Shown here: piece after piece, positions 30,690 to 44,506 of the stretch
Layout: each line of letters begins with the position of its first letter
Numbering within the stretch: the first letter of the stretch is position 1
The notes under the pieces: generated by a model
Told to the model about the DNA's origin: nothing
The model's input: the letters and a program-made list of their open reading frames with translations, nothing else
Databases searched by the model: none
Position numbers and translations under genes: made by a program
Assembly: GCA_964006375.1 (NCBI GenBank)
Contig: OZ023269.1
Location: 128,039,309 to 128,103,308, forward strand
Source: Tillus elongatus
Taxonomy: Eukaryota; Arthropoda; Insecta; Coleoptera; Cleridae
Reading direction: 5' to 3'
Length of the DNA: 64,000 nt

Positions 30690-32019
30690 ACGCTGACAAA
30701 AAAGTATGCATATTTTCAAGTCTTTAAGGGTACCGCAACCAGCGCCATCTATACGCCATAGCCAAATTGGGAATGGAATTATCTTTTATCACTCTACAAC
30801 TCGTCTGTATCAATTTTCAAGACAATACGTCAATACTTTCCGGAATATCAAGGAAATTCCAAATTCAATTTCACGCTTTAACACACTGTATCTCCTTTAT
30901 TTTGACTTTTGGCTAAAATTTTGATGCAAATAATGTGCTGCTCTATGCGCCATTACTTTCTGACCAGCCTGTAGTTAAATATAATAACATTTAATTATCT
31001 ATAATTGTTAATTCGAACAATAACGACAATATTATTATTTATTATTCTTATCAAAAACAGTCTTTTTATTTATGGAAATTATCATTTCCACTTATCTCAT
31101 CTAGATTGTGAGAAAAACAATATAAATTCTATCATCATCCCCTTTTTCGTGGGAGTATAAAACTCGTCAGGGGTGGAGGTGGGGAAAAAATTCATAAGAA
31201 CAATCCCCCCTAGTTTTTAATAAAAAATAATCGCCCGTATGATTTAGCATACATTTTATAACAACTGTATATTCGCATACAACGTTGAAAACTGCAAATA
31301 AATTTATAAAGATCAATTAATATTAAATATTGTATTATAAACAATTAAAAAAACGTGATGTAGAATTTTGTTTATAATAATTAATAGAGTTTTGTTCGGA
31401 ATCATATATAAATAATTATGAAATATCACAACATTGGTTATTTTATTAAGTATATTACAGCTAAGTGAAAGCTATTAGAAATGTTATTAATTGTCAGTGG
31501 ATTTAAACTTAATCTAAGAAAGTGAATTCTTACTCAACGCTTGGTGAAGCATGTTCTTAAAGTACTATGACAAAAACATTTCTCAGAAATGAGAAGTTTT
31601 TAGTATCTCAAAAGCACCCTCTCAATTTTGCAATCGCCAAAAATAAGTTAGAGGAAATGTGACAAACCTATAAATCTGTGTTTCTCTTGACTACGTTTTA
31701 TAAATTCTAAATTTTCTGTCACAAAAATCACAAAACGCTATAGGTGGAAAAAAGTTTGATAATGTGGATTGGAAAATAGGGTTTCATATAATGACCAGAG
31801 CACGATTTAACTGGAGAGATATACTCACCTCAATACATACAAAAATCCAAGTATAATAATTGATACTAACACATATAAAATTGATCCCATGAGAACACCT
31901 CAGGGTAAATAATAGATATTAACACATGTTAAATCGATGCTATGAGAACATCCCAGGATGTTAGTGAATCTAAATTAAATGGCAGCTATTTCATCAATGG
32001 TGCCGTACTGCAGGCAAGT
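30690..32019. other. Unassigned AT-rich region
   Basis: A diverged direct repeat (TTGATACTAACACATATAAA / AGATATTAACACATGTTAAA, with ATGAGAACA) is present at 31858-31975, about 59 bp apart. 30700-30960 contains CAGCGCCATCTATACGCC text of a kind found in 3' regions of insect Tc1/mariner-like elements. No gene supported. Confidence 0.35.
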
Positions 32020-32600
32020 TTGAGGCTTCTGCACCTAAATATTCAGTCTTTGAGCAACAAGAAAACAATATGAAAAATTCAATTGTTCCTTGGTTTTTAT
32101 CAGTAAATGAATACTGGATAAATTCAGACCAAATGGAGGCTGTTTATTTTCCATACTATAAACAGGTGTCGCATTTTGCGAGAAATACTCACCTTTGTTT
32201 GTTAATAAAAAGATTAGTATAGATTGTGTGAAACTCAACTTCCTAAAAAAATATCACCGGTTCGAGCTTTTGATATGTTTTTTTAAAGCTTTCCGAATTG
32301 GCAGACAAGATTTGCACGAAGTATTCTTCAATAGTTATTGCAACGGACTTCAATTATAATGCATTGAAAAGCTCTGTGTGTTTTAGTATTCTGAATGATA
32401 TTTTTGAGTCGTACAACCCGTATTTGGTAGTTGTTTCTTCGATTAGGATCACAGAGGTACGTGGTTCACTGGTTCATGTATTGGTGATATTTTGACAAAT
32501 TTTCAGAATTTTGTGGATTGTGGAAATATTAGTCCTGGCTTCTCACATCACAATGCTGTTAGTTGTTATTAGCTGCCTCTTTTTAATATAACTAAAGATT
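32020..32600 (+). pseudogene. LINE apurinic-type endonuclease domain remnant
   Basis: Broken frames give LRLLHLNIQSLSNKK (the start of LINE endonuclease domains), then YWINSDQMEAVYFPYYK, SHFARNTHLC, KYSSIVIATDFNYNALKS (equivalent of the IxGDFN block, Gly changed to Thr) and RITEVRGS. Ordered collinear blocks separated by stops and shifts identify it as the N-terminal domain of a LINE ORF2. Family not fixed; the style resembles family B-type LINEs. Confidence 0.65.
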
Positions 32601-33069
32601 AGTCCTATACGCAGTTGAAGTCATAAAGGTTGTGTTTGTAGCCTCACAGTTATATGGTGATTGTACGCACTATTTGTATGTCTATTTTAATATTTTACTT
32701 GTTATCTTTGATTCTAATATTTGACTATTTTATTAGCGTGTCTATTTTATATTTGTATTTTTTTAATAAGCGACGTTACCGTATAATATATACATGGAAG
32801 TGGATCCCGAGAATCTCCCTCTGCACTGGTGCTACTGGTGGCCTTACTTAAATGTAGGTGGATGTCTTTTCTTCTTTTCTTTTCTTCGATCTTCCATCAT
32901 CTTGTCCTTACATCGCCTGTCCTCAAATAAAATTACTGGTTTGGGACTGTTCGTCAACTATTTCATATCTGTTGGCCTAAAAGCTTGCTCCATAGCTGTT
33001 CAGAATCGATATACACTCAGTCGCTTACCTCGTCGTTTGCTTTGCGTTTTTCCTTCGTTTTAATTATCC
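32601..33069. other. Unassigned region
   Basis: The open + strand frame 32794-33063 has no recognisable domains and no gene context. Not called as a gene. Confidence 0.35.
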
Positions 33070-34560
33070 TACTATACGATTATATGCCTTGTAATAACTG
33101 CATAAGGCGCTCCAGCATGTTCTATGCGAACATTTCTCCGGTCGTCCGGTGAAAATGGTACCTCTTATTTATTTCAACGACGACACCCCAAGATCGTGTA
33201 TTTCACCTCATCGACCTTTAGGCAGTAATAGCATCTGTTCGAGTCTGATATGTTTCGATCATACAGGTACTTCCTAAAACACCCATGGCTCGAGAGAGCC
33301 TGTGATGAAATAGTCAACCTCGCCATAGGGTCTATCTAGCCACTTTTTGATTACTGATATTAATCCTCGGGTCCATACTGTCCTTGGTTCTATTGCACTT
33401 GCCACTTATGTAGCAAATCTCCCTAGCTGATGATTTGGCCATCCCCTAATATGTCTTCGATCGCTCTTCTATTGATAGTCCTAAAGGTGGTATGCCTGCG
33501 ATAACAGAAGCTGCTTCTGCTGAGACGGTTCTGTGGGCGCTGCAGACTTTTTTAGTGTCATTGACTGTTAAGCACCAATCCTCCGAACTAAGTTCTTGTT
33601 GTTAATAAGTTTATAGCAAACTGGAACAGCATACCAAAGTTTATATAGATAATTCTTATCTTTGATGATCTGGCTCCTCCAATAATAAGTAAAAGCTTGG
33701 ATATCGCTTTTTGTAGTCTCCTGCTTTTTAAATGGTTCTGCTCACGTGTTCTCTGAAGATTAGTTTTAATATCTAACCAAACGCCGATGGATTTAACTGC
33801 ACTTTTAGGTGTTATTTGTACTCTACAGCTCAAAGAAATCAAAGTGTAACTCGCGTATTTTTATTTTGGTCGTCAAGAGCACCGCCTTCATTTTCTACCG
33901 TGCCTAGTTGGTTTACTGTCAACCAGTTTAACACAGTTGGACCTGTATTTTCTGAGTTGATGAGTATGTCTTCATCGCTTCCAGCCACTACCATAGCCAA
34001 ATCATCTGCGAAACCAATCAGACTGACCCTAGCGGGCGTCTCCATTCTCAGCAGGTCGTCGTATAATGTACCTATTCCACAGGGTTGAGTCCGATACCCA
34101 AGCGTGCGGAACTCCGATGCCGATCTTCCAAATTTTAGAGACCCCCTGTGCTTCGAAGATTATACTTCTGTCTGACAAATACGATGCTATAATGTGGACG
34201 AGGTTAGCATCAATTCCCCGATTCTTCAATCGATCCAAAATAATAAAAAGAATTATTGACGTCATCGCACACAGCCTTTTATGTTGGTGTATAAGTATAA
34301 CAGCGTCTTTTGCAATGCAATGACCTTCTCTTAGCACGTCCACCGTCTGTCTTTCTTCTCCGATCTAAACTGGTTGTCGGCCAGACCATGAGTTCATGGG
34401 ATCTAGGTACCTTTTTACCAAAACTTGCTTCCAACCTGCTGGGAAATTGGACACGGCTGCCAACCTATTGTATACTTAAAGTACTTAGTCTGGCGGTTAA
34501 TGATCGGGAGGGAGGGGGTGTTTCCTGGACCTGGAACTTTGTTATTCTTCAGCTAACTAC
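33070..34560 (-). mobile_element. R1-like LINE reverse transcriptase remnant
   Basis: - strand frames in order: FIILDRLKNRGIDANLVHII and YLSDRSIIFEAQGVS (34343-34029), a broken GVPQGS-type block near 34090, GFADDLAMVVAGSDEDILIN (catalytic box FADD), LNWLTVNQL, KSIGVWLDIKTN and RRLQKAISKLLLIIGGARSS. FADDLAxVV with WLxxNxL and GVxLD is typical of R1-clade LINEs. Several stops and shifts are present. The region 33070-33570 is the further C-terminal part with no clear frame. Confidence 0.7.
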
Positions 34561-35313
34561 AAGTCGATACTTGTTAGCCCATGAAACATATATGTATCTG
34601 TTTATATACCTGTCTAGTCATCTATATTGGCTAAAACAATAATAAATACATGTAAGTCACACTTCTATTGTGATAATTCATCATATCAAGCATCAGTTGT
34701 AAACCATTCAACATTTTCATGATTTCTATCTCTTTATAACGGCATTTAAAAGACAAAGTAGAATTTAAATAATACAATGACACACAATGTAAAGAACTTC
34801 ACGGTCTATAGATAAACATCAATTAGACAAAATCTATTAGATGGTTATCTTAAGGTAATTCTGTTCAAGGAAAGTTTGCTTTTTAAAAGTGAAAAGCAAT
34901 GAAAGTGAGATATAGATGCGTTTATTTCCGCCTGTGTGCATCTAATTGGCTCATTGCCTGCTTCTAAAACAACTTAAACGCCATGTAATTATAACTAAGT
35001 TTTGTACAGAGTGTCCTGCTTTAAGTAACCACAATAGGATACAGAGCTAAGCGCTGCAGTGGTTTTTTAGCTCAGTTAGGTAGTCTCAGATTACACTAGT
35101 TTAAAAATAATACTAAAAAATATGCTCATCGAATAAAGTTATTTGTATTAGGTAATTTAGATGTGATGAATGCATACCTATATGACTATAAAAAATTGCA
35201 TCACGTTAGGATTTAAAAATATCAAACATATATCCGATAAGGGGATGCTAGTAAAAAATATATGTATATATAGACATTAACCTCCGCTTCTTAAAGCTTT
35301 GTTACCATACCTT
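34561..35313. other. Unassigned AT-rich spacer
   Basis: No coding or repeat signature recognised. Confidence 0.4.
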
Positions 35314-35319
35314 ATCTGC

Positions 35320-35410
<91 letters not shown>

Positions 35411-36200
35411 TACTGATAACTCAAAAAATAATGGGCCGATTTTGATACAATTTGGTGAGTACATTATTTTTGCAAGTGGCTTGGATAAGTTTGTTAGCCA
35501 GGAAAATCAGACCAGTTTTCGAGTTTTAAGGTTTTCTTTTGGAAAAAAATCATATCTCCGGAAAAAACAAAGATATGGCAACCAAATTGGACAAGCTGGT
35601 TTATATTGTAAAAGCCAAACTGTGTATCAAAATTTAGGTCTCTAAGTTGAAAGAAAAAAAGTTTAGGCACTTAATAAAGCAAAATTTGTGGCACTAAAAG
35701 TTATATAAGACGCAATACCAAAATATTGTATGTAATATTGCATTAGATGTATATTAGAATGTTTTAAATTTATGCTACACTTCTAGTTTGTTAAAATAGT
35801 TGCAAAATCTTCCTCTAAAGACCTTACATATTACAAATAAATAACTTAAAACCATTATCTGTTATCTACCTGTCATTTCAGAATGTGATACAAGGCTTAC
35901 AGTGGTGCAATCATTAGATGCCTCTCTGGTGAGCGAAGGGACGCGGATTCAAATCTCACGTTGACTGAATTTCTCTTTCAACCATTATTTTACTTTTTTT
36001 CGTCTTCGATTCAATTTTAACGTTATCTGATCAGATTGTGTAATTCCAATATTTTTAGCGACTTTTTGTTGAAAATGAAAGATAAGCACTTTTAGGACTT
36101 TTAATTCAAGTTTAACAGCAGCTGTTGCTGCCCTTAGCTGGTACCGTTCCACAGTTAACATAGACGTAGAGAATTGTGACAGCAGAAGAGGTTGTTCCTT
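35314..36200 (+). mobile_element. Helentron-like element, (TA)n plus tRNA-like module (no 5' module)
   Basis: (TA)n at 35322-35408, then body from CATACTGATAACTC, collinear with 7600-8575 throughout. It carries the same tRNA-like segment and the downstream TTTTTAGCGACTTTTTGTTG motif. The two copies define a distinct sub-family without the usual 3' module. Confidence 0.65.
35895..35960 (+). other. tRNA-like segment (diverged)
   Basis: Contains AGTGGTGCAATCATTAG and ATTCAAATCT in A/B-box positions, flanked by GAGCGAAGGGACGCG shared with 8296-8362. Not a functional tRNA. Confidence 0.5.
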
Positions 36201-36419
36201 CTCTATAACCGGATTCAATTTTTACAGCATCCACACGCAAAAGAATTTTCTCTGTGAAGCCACAGAAAAAGTATCTAGTTCTGTATTTAGATCAGATTTT
36301 GAATATTTTTTAACTTATTTAATTTATTTCTATATCTATTAGTTAATGTTCTTGTACAAAATGTGCTTTTAATAGCGAACTTTCCTATAAGTGAATTTAA
36401 TTACCTCACAGACTTAATG

Positions 36420-36845
36420 CTAGAACTTATCTTGAATTCCTGCAAAACCAACTAAATGGTTTATTAGAAAATGTACCTCCTGACATAAGACATAACCTGT
36501 CGTTTATGCATAACGGGGCACCCCCACATTTCGCCCTAAATGTCAGAAATTACCTAAGCAATACTTTTGGACGCAGATGGATCGGACGCGGTGGACCTCA
36601 GCCATGGCCGGCTCGATCCCCTGATTTAAATCCTATGTACTTTTTTATGGGGGCATCTTAAAAGTATTGTTTATGAAGCAAATGTTAAAAATGTTGATGA
36701 TCTGCAGCAAAGAATTGTACTTGGATGCGAACAAATTAGAAATACACCAGAAATATTTCACAGAGTACGACGTTGTATGCTCCGCAGAATACGAAAGTGT
36801 ATTGAAGTGGAGGGTGGCCATTTTGAACATTTATTGTAGTCAGGT
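36420..36845 (+). pseudogene. Tc1/mariner-type transposase fragment (copy 2)
   Basis: A + strand frame encodes LLENVPPDIRHN, FMHNGAPPHFALNVRNYL (second catalytic block, canonical HDGAPAHF; here Asp is Asn), FGRRWIGRGG and ARSPDLNPMYFF (third block). A one-base shift then gives the C-terminal region to a stop near 36838 (the open frame at 36667-36852 is the wrong register). The catalytic Asp to Asn change and the frameshift indicate a dead copy. The N-terminal helix-turn-helix part is missing. Confidence 0.75.
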
Positions 36846-36849
36846 ATCA

Positions 36850-37728
36850 TAAAATGTTAGGAACTTTTTTATTTGTTGTTTTATTTGCTGTTAAAATTTG
36901 CAGACAATACAATTAATTACTTGAGAAAATTAATTTTTGAGCGATATCGACATACAAAAATTGAAATATCTCGAAAATGGTGTGTCTGAGAGATTTGGAT
37001 CAAATATGCATTTTTTGTTTACAATTGATAAGGGCTGCAATGTAGCTATACGGTAGGTCGATATTACTGGGTGTCAAAAAATTATAGCCAATTGAATGCA
37101 AGCATAGTTTTACAGGTGGCGCCCTCTACCAACAGTGTTATTAACAATAACATATTTAAATTTCTTGTCCTCAAAAACCCCGCATGCCAACTTTCACGCC
37201 AAAATTTTAATTTGACTTATTCGTGAAAAACTGACAAAAACAAATAATTTTAACACGCTGTAATTAAAAACCTAAGCATTTGCGAACCCATGTTTATATG
37301 AAAAAATTGTCTTATTTTTTGTGCTGAATGAACACCTGTAACATAGACCATCATTTTTGAAACAACCTAAATATATTTTATTTATTTATTTATTTTTATT
37401 TATTTTATTCATTGATAAAAATTATACAGTATGCCTATACAATAAGTCTGAGACTTGTGGTGTACATTTGCATAATTTTAAAAGTTATATCTTAAGCAAT
37501 GTGACAATTATATATCAAATTCCGCAAACTTCAAATTTTGACAAACCAGATAAAAAAATTTCCTCACTTTTATTTCTTCAATCTAATGCTTCACCCATTG
37601 CCTTCATTTATGATAGATCTAAACCACCTCAATACACCATCTTAACTATCACTCTACCTCCACATACCATATTTTTGACCAAATTATTAATTTTATGTAA
37701 GATCAGAACTGACATTAATTAATTAATC

Positions 37729-37729
<1 letters not shown>
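36850..37729. other. Unassigned region
   Basis: Directly after the transposase fragment, probably including its 3' flank (AGGTGGCGCCCTCTACC near 37116). The + strand frame 37357-37722 begins in a TTTA repeat and has no recognisable domain. Not called. Confidence 0.35.

Positions 37730-37804
<75 letters not shown>
37730..37804. repeat. (TA)n microsatellite
   Basis: About 75 bp TA dinucleotides; flanks do not match the Helentron-like family. Confidence 0.9.
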
Positions 37805-37807
<3 letters not shown>

Positions 37808-37920
37808 TTTATTCCGCAATCATAAGTAATCAAATCGTTTTAGACAATTATAGAAATCTGCAATGCATTTTATTCTATTGAGAATTTTTTTATGCTACTA
37901 TAAGACACTTGTTAAAAAGC

Positions 37921-38397
37921 CTGGACGCAGCAAGTGCGTTATGGTAGTGAATTTTCATAGAAATTATCTGGCACAAAATATTTTATTATAATTTTTTTTC
38001 TTGTAACATAGAAATCTAAATTTTGATGTATGGTTTACTTTTTATATCGTAAACCTACCTACCAAATTTGGTTATCATAGATTTATTTTTTAAGAAAAAA
38101 AATTTTTTCAAATGGAAACTGAAATTTTTCCCGGAAAACCTCGTCCGATTTTTTTTGATTAACAAACTTGTCAAAGCTATTTACAAAAGGAAGGTACATT
38201 CCAAATTTTATAAAAATCAACTTTATTTTTTGAGATAAGAATTTTTTTCGAATGAAAACAACATTTTCCTGGAAAACTTTGTCCGATTTTCCTGAATAAA
38301 GAACTTATCCAAGCCATTTACAAAAGAAAGGTATATGCCAAATTTTATCAGTCGGGATCCCCCCATTAGTGAATTTTTTCTACGAAAATTAACTAAA
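37921..38397 (-). mobile_element. Helentron-like element without (TA)n
   Basis: Reverse-complement 3' module CTGGACGCAGCAAGTGCG at the left and 5' module (GAATTTTTTCTACG, AATTAACTAAAA) at the right. The body contains one extra partial copy of the unit amplified at 42353-42840. The TA core is missing by a clean deletion (ATTTTATCA joins GTCGGGATC). Confidence 0.75.
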
Positions 38398-39127
38398 AAC
38401 AGAAAACTGTTTGCATAACAAACCAGTTAGACGTGATGTTCTTTAAAATATAAACTTTTCTTGTCTTTGCCTAAATTAAAATTAACAACTAATGGTACAA
38501 TTGCAGGATTTGAACTGGAATTAATGGACATGCTGTATGTTTTGGCAGCATTTTAGACTACATAATTAATGCCAGAGAATATCAGATATGTCTGGAAAAT
38601 TTAAGAACTAAGATAAATACAGTGAAGCACAGGAAATATGAATGCGGGAATTGGATCATCCAAAAAGAAGAAAAATAAACTGTATGCTAAATGGGTGCTG
38701 GTTTTTGGTATTAATAGAAAGCTTGTTAAATAAAAAGCTGCCGCTACAGCAAGAAAACACTACTCATGTAATGCATCTAGTTTAAATTTAGGTGCAGTTT
38801 TTTGTTTTTATAATGTATATATTTTTAAGCACGATTGCACAAACGAGTTAGGAACTCAACAGAAATTTTGTCTAGAAGAGTGATTTCCACCTTTTTCCAG
38901 TTTGCTACTTGGCAAATTCAATTTATTATATAATACCGTGGCTCGCATATTTTTCATTTCCCATAAAATGCGAAAAACCTACTTTTTCCAATTTTCCTTC
39001 TAATACAAGATTGGTATAACAAGCGAATTTAGCAAAATTACGTAAACACAATTTTTGGTAACAAGCTGACGACTTATGCATATATAAGTATATATGGAAT
39101 GAAAAAAAAGCACAAAGCGCCATATCT
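38398..39127. other. Unassigned AT-rich spacer
   Basis: Nothing recognised. Confidence 0.4.
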
Positions 39128-39342
39128 GGCTTTGTGATGGTTCGAGGCTTCGACAGCAGCTTCTACGTATACACACCAGAGTAAGAAGGAAGCGTTGATG
39201 GTGGCTATCGAGTATTCAACGCCCATCCTAATAGTAGCCAGGGGAGTAGTCGGGTTTTCTGGCTTGGTTTCCCACAGCTTTCTTTTTGCTGTACTGTGTG
39301 TACGTGGAAACTGCTATGGAAGCCTAGAACCGTCACAAAACC
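39128..39342. mobile_element. MITE-like element with ~48-bp terminal inverted repeats
   Basis: Left arm GGCTTTGTGATGGTTCGAGG ... CTACGTATACACAC pairs with the right arm, whose reverse complement reads GGTTTTGTGACGGTTCTAGG ... CCACGTACACAC. Arms are about 85 percent alike over about 48 bp, total about 215 bp, no coding capacity. A target duplication could not be fixed. Superfamily unknown. Confidence 0.7.
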
Positions 39343-39469
39343 ACAGATGACGTTTCGAGCTATTCTACAGTGCATTATATGGCAGAGCTTGCCTTAAGGC
39401 CGACTTGTTGGAGCATACGTGTGGCCACCCTGCCTGCCCAAGACAATTCTATCTGGCAATTGGCACAAG

Positions 39470-39609
39470 CCCTTCGCTTCCAAAAACTTCCGATATCCCA
39501 ACTTCATGGTCAATTTCCTGATGAACGAACTTATCCAAGCCACTCGCAAAAGGGAGGTATGTGCCAAATTTGTCAAAATCAGACCATTATTTTTTGAGTT
39601 AACGGTGTG

Positions 39610-39694
<85 letters not shown>

Positions 39695-39805
39695 TACCCT
39701 GGATGTGGGTTCTAAGGGCCTAGTTTGCGGTCATTTGAACAAATTTTTTCAAAATTCAAAAGTTGGGATCTCCTCATTAGGGAATTTTTCAAAGAAAATT
39801 CACTA
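39470..39805 (-). mobile_element. Helentron-like element, 5' part
   Basis: Body (GAACTTATCCAAGCCACTCG, ATTTTTTGAGTTAACGGTG), (TA)n at about 39613-39690, then the 5' module to AAAGAAAATTCACTAC. The 3' module is missing. Confidence 0.7.
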
Positions 39806-40304
39806 CACACGTTTAATTGCAGGTTGTTTGTTCACTAACACCATATTATGTTATGCATTGAGGTCGATATAAAAAATACTAAAACAACGTTATTTGACCT
39901 TAGCTTTGCATTTTACGTATCAGTTAAATTGAATTTATCTTTAACATACATTAATTTCTTAGTAGTAAAATGTATTAACTTGCACAAATTTTTTCATTTA
40001 ATAATTAAACCAAAATGTAATTAATATGCGATTTCAAGGTCACTACACACGTTCGAATACTATACCGTGGAATAAAAGTGTCAGGCTTGTTACGGTCACT
40101 AATTGCACTTGATCAATAAATTGTATTATATTTCAGCTTCGTCTCGTAAATAAGTTTTGTAGTACTTCTGATTCCGGTTACGCTCCACACATTTTTATAG
40201 GTAAACAAATACCAAAAACAAAAATCTTATTAAGAGCATCCAATATAATATTCAGTTTTTGGTTTTGTGTGACACGGTCCCCACACGACCGTTGCACCTT
40301 ACAT
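39806..40304. other. Unassigned AT-rich spacer
   Basis: Nothing recognised. Confidence 0.4.
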
Positions 40305-41722
40305 ACATAGCAACTGGAAAACTGCTCGAGTACAACCCGTCCCCAAGAAAGGATCCAAAGCGCTTCCTAGCAACTACAGGCCTATTTCTCTCCTTTCTGT
40401 CGTCTCTAAAGTGATGGAAAAGTATATAAACACCGAATTACTAAAATTTCTTAAAAAACACAGTCTAATCCACGACAGGCAGTATGGATTCCGTCAGCGC
40501 AGATCAACTGCCGACCTCCTTTCCTTTGTCACCCATTCTTGGAACAAGTCTATGGAACTACACGGTGAAACCCAGATTGTCGCTCTAGACATATCCAAAG
40601 CATTCGACCAGGTCTGGCACGCAGCGCTGCTTAATAAACTACCGGCCTATGGCCTACCACCAAAACTCTGTACCTGGACAGCAAATTTCCTCTCCAATCG
40701 GAGCATTTCTATTGTCGTGGACGGTCATTCCTCTAAACTGTATCCCATTCATGCAGGAGTCTTTCAAGGTTCAGCTTTAGCCCCTACTTTGTTCCAGCAC
40801 ATCCAACCCAGTTCACAGTTACGCGGCTGACAACACCCTCCATTCAAATATACTATATTCTAAGCCTGTCTCTTTAGTCCAATTAGATGGGGATCGCAGA
40901 CTCATGGAGGGTTCTGTCTCTGTGGATCTCCAAAAAATATTAGACCGGGGAAGTAGAAATCTGGTAAAATTCAACTCCACCAAATCCCAGTCTTGCTTTC
41001 TATCTCACAAGGGATACACCAACCCTAGACCCATCACAATGAACAATCAAGTTATTCAAAGTAATGAGTCCTTTTCACATGTTGGCATTTCTGTGGATCG
41101 AAATCTCAATTGGCACCAACATGTCAGATCAATTGCAGAAGCGGCTGCTAAGAAATTAGGTTTCCTCTTCCGGGCTCGTAAATACTTTTCACGGGCTAAT
41201 CTCTATACCTTATATACTTCACAAATAAGGCCAATCCTCGAATACTGCTCCCACATCTGGGGTTCCGCTGCCGCTGCCGCTTCTACACTCGCTATGCAGG
41301 ACTCTATACGTCTCATCTGTGACCCTACCCTCACCCAAAGACTACCATCTGTTGCCCACCGACGTGCCGTTGGTGACCTATTTCTCTTTTATAGATATCT
41401 GCACGGGCATTGCTCAGAGGAGCTTTCTTCTATAGTTCCTCCACCTGCTGCCCCCAACAGATCTACCAGGGGAACAGAGCGAATGCACACTTTTACTGTC
41501 CAGATCACCAGACATACAACACCTTGTTGTGCCCGCTCTTTTGTCCCGAGGACTTCCAAGTTGTGGAATTCCTTGCCGGCACATGTTTTTCCTTCTCCTC
41601 CGAACCTCCAAAGCTTCAAGTCCAGAATAAACAAGTTGCCTCTTTCCTCTTTGTCGACACCCACGGTACGATAGTTTTAGGCTGTAAGCCCTCGTGGTGT
41701 GTTGTTGAAATATAAAAAAGTG
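40305..41722 (+). mobile_element. LINE family A, copy 3 (5'-truncated)
   Basis: Begins at SNWKTARVQPVPKKG of the RT fingers. Frame 40411-40830 carries RRSTADLLSFVTHSWNK, ALDISKAFDQVW and GVFQGSALAPT (Pro to Phe change). A small deletion with a frameshift near 40795 removes part of the region before the catalytic box, which reads YAADN in a shifted frame. Frame 40904-41674 holds the thumb and C-terminus ending LSSLSTPTVR. The 3' UTR and terminal CGTGGTGTGTTGTTGAAATA with an A tail are complete at about 41715. Confidence 0.85.
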
Positions 41723-42115
41723 AGTACGGTACCCGCCTAAATATGGCCATATTCTTTCAGGATGGCGTAACAACTGTCAGTGAGTATGGTACTTGCATCC
41801 TGCGGCAAAGTTCTTTCGGGATGGCGCAACTGCCAGTGAGTACAAATTTGCCTGATGTGGCCAGATTATTTATTTTAAAAAAACATGGGATTCTAGCACC
41901 CTGTATTGTATCTTCTGTACCAAACTTTATACCTTATGTTGAAAACACATACCTAATTCTGTAAATAAATTTGCATACTAGGATATTTATTTATTTGTAT
42001 TCATTGCTTTCAGGTTTTCTATATACAGCAGTTGTTTTAATGGTGTACAGAAAATTAAACTAAAAGTGTGTGCTTTCCCTGAACCGTTATATTACATCTT
42101 AAATGTAAAAAAAGT
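41723..42115. other. Spacer with a short imperfect tandem duplication
   Basis: 41724-41845 contains two related units (GTGAGTACGGTACCCGC / GTGAGTATGGTACTTGC, each followed by TTTCAGGATGGCG or TTTCGGGATGGCG). Nothing else seen. Confidence 0.4.
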
Positions 42116-43181
<1,066 letters not shown>

Positions 43182-43770
43182 AACCCTGACATTCCTCAAT
43201 AACATATGATTATTTTATGACACCCAAGTCACTGAACTAAAAGATTTATAAATATTTAACATAAAATCCATAGTACACCGAACTGAAATATATCCTACGA
43301 AAACCCATTAAGTTTGTTCCATTTAATAGAGTCCTAAAAAAATCTCCCTATTTTTAAAGAAAATTGCAACACTAAACTTGTTTTAGTGTTGAAACTAACA
43401 CAATTTTATGACTTTATCTAATTTTATCTCTTATTAACACTAATTATGTTGTCATAAAATTAACAATCCCAATGAACTGGCAATAGAATGAAATGAATCA
43501 GTAAAATTAACAGCTGATAAAAATTCTCGATCCCAGACAAGTTCCAGATTTTATTCATGACAGATTTAAATCTTTATTAAACCGATTTGAGTTAATAAAA
43601 CTTGTGTAATTGAGTCTCCTCGTGACCTTAATTGATTCAACAAACAATTTATGTTAGATAATGCCCAACATCTCTATTAAGAAACGAATCAATTCAATTT
43701 TACCAATTGTTGCAGCTATACAATGTATTTAATGTCCAGTGAATGCCCTATTTATCTATTTTGATAATTT
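43182..43770. other. Unassigned AT-rich spacer
   Basis: Nothing recognised. Confidence 0.4.

Positions 43771-44506
<736 letters not shown>

Noticed and set aside
37357..37722. 121-codon frame 37357-37722
   Set aside because: Starts in a TTTA repeat; no domain and no context.
41389..41773. Antisense frames over LINE A 3' region (also 57089-57286, 28249-28431, 1915-2112)
   Set aside because: The same shadow recurs in every LINE A copy; the coding strand is the RT strand.
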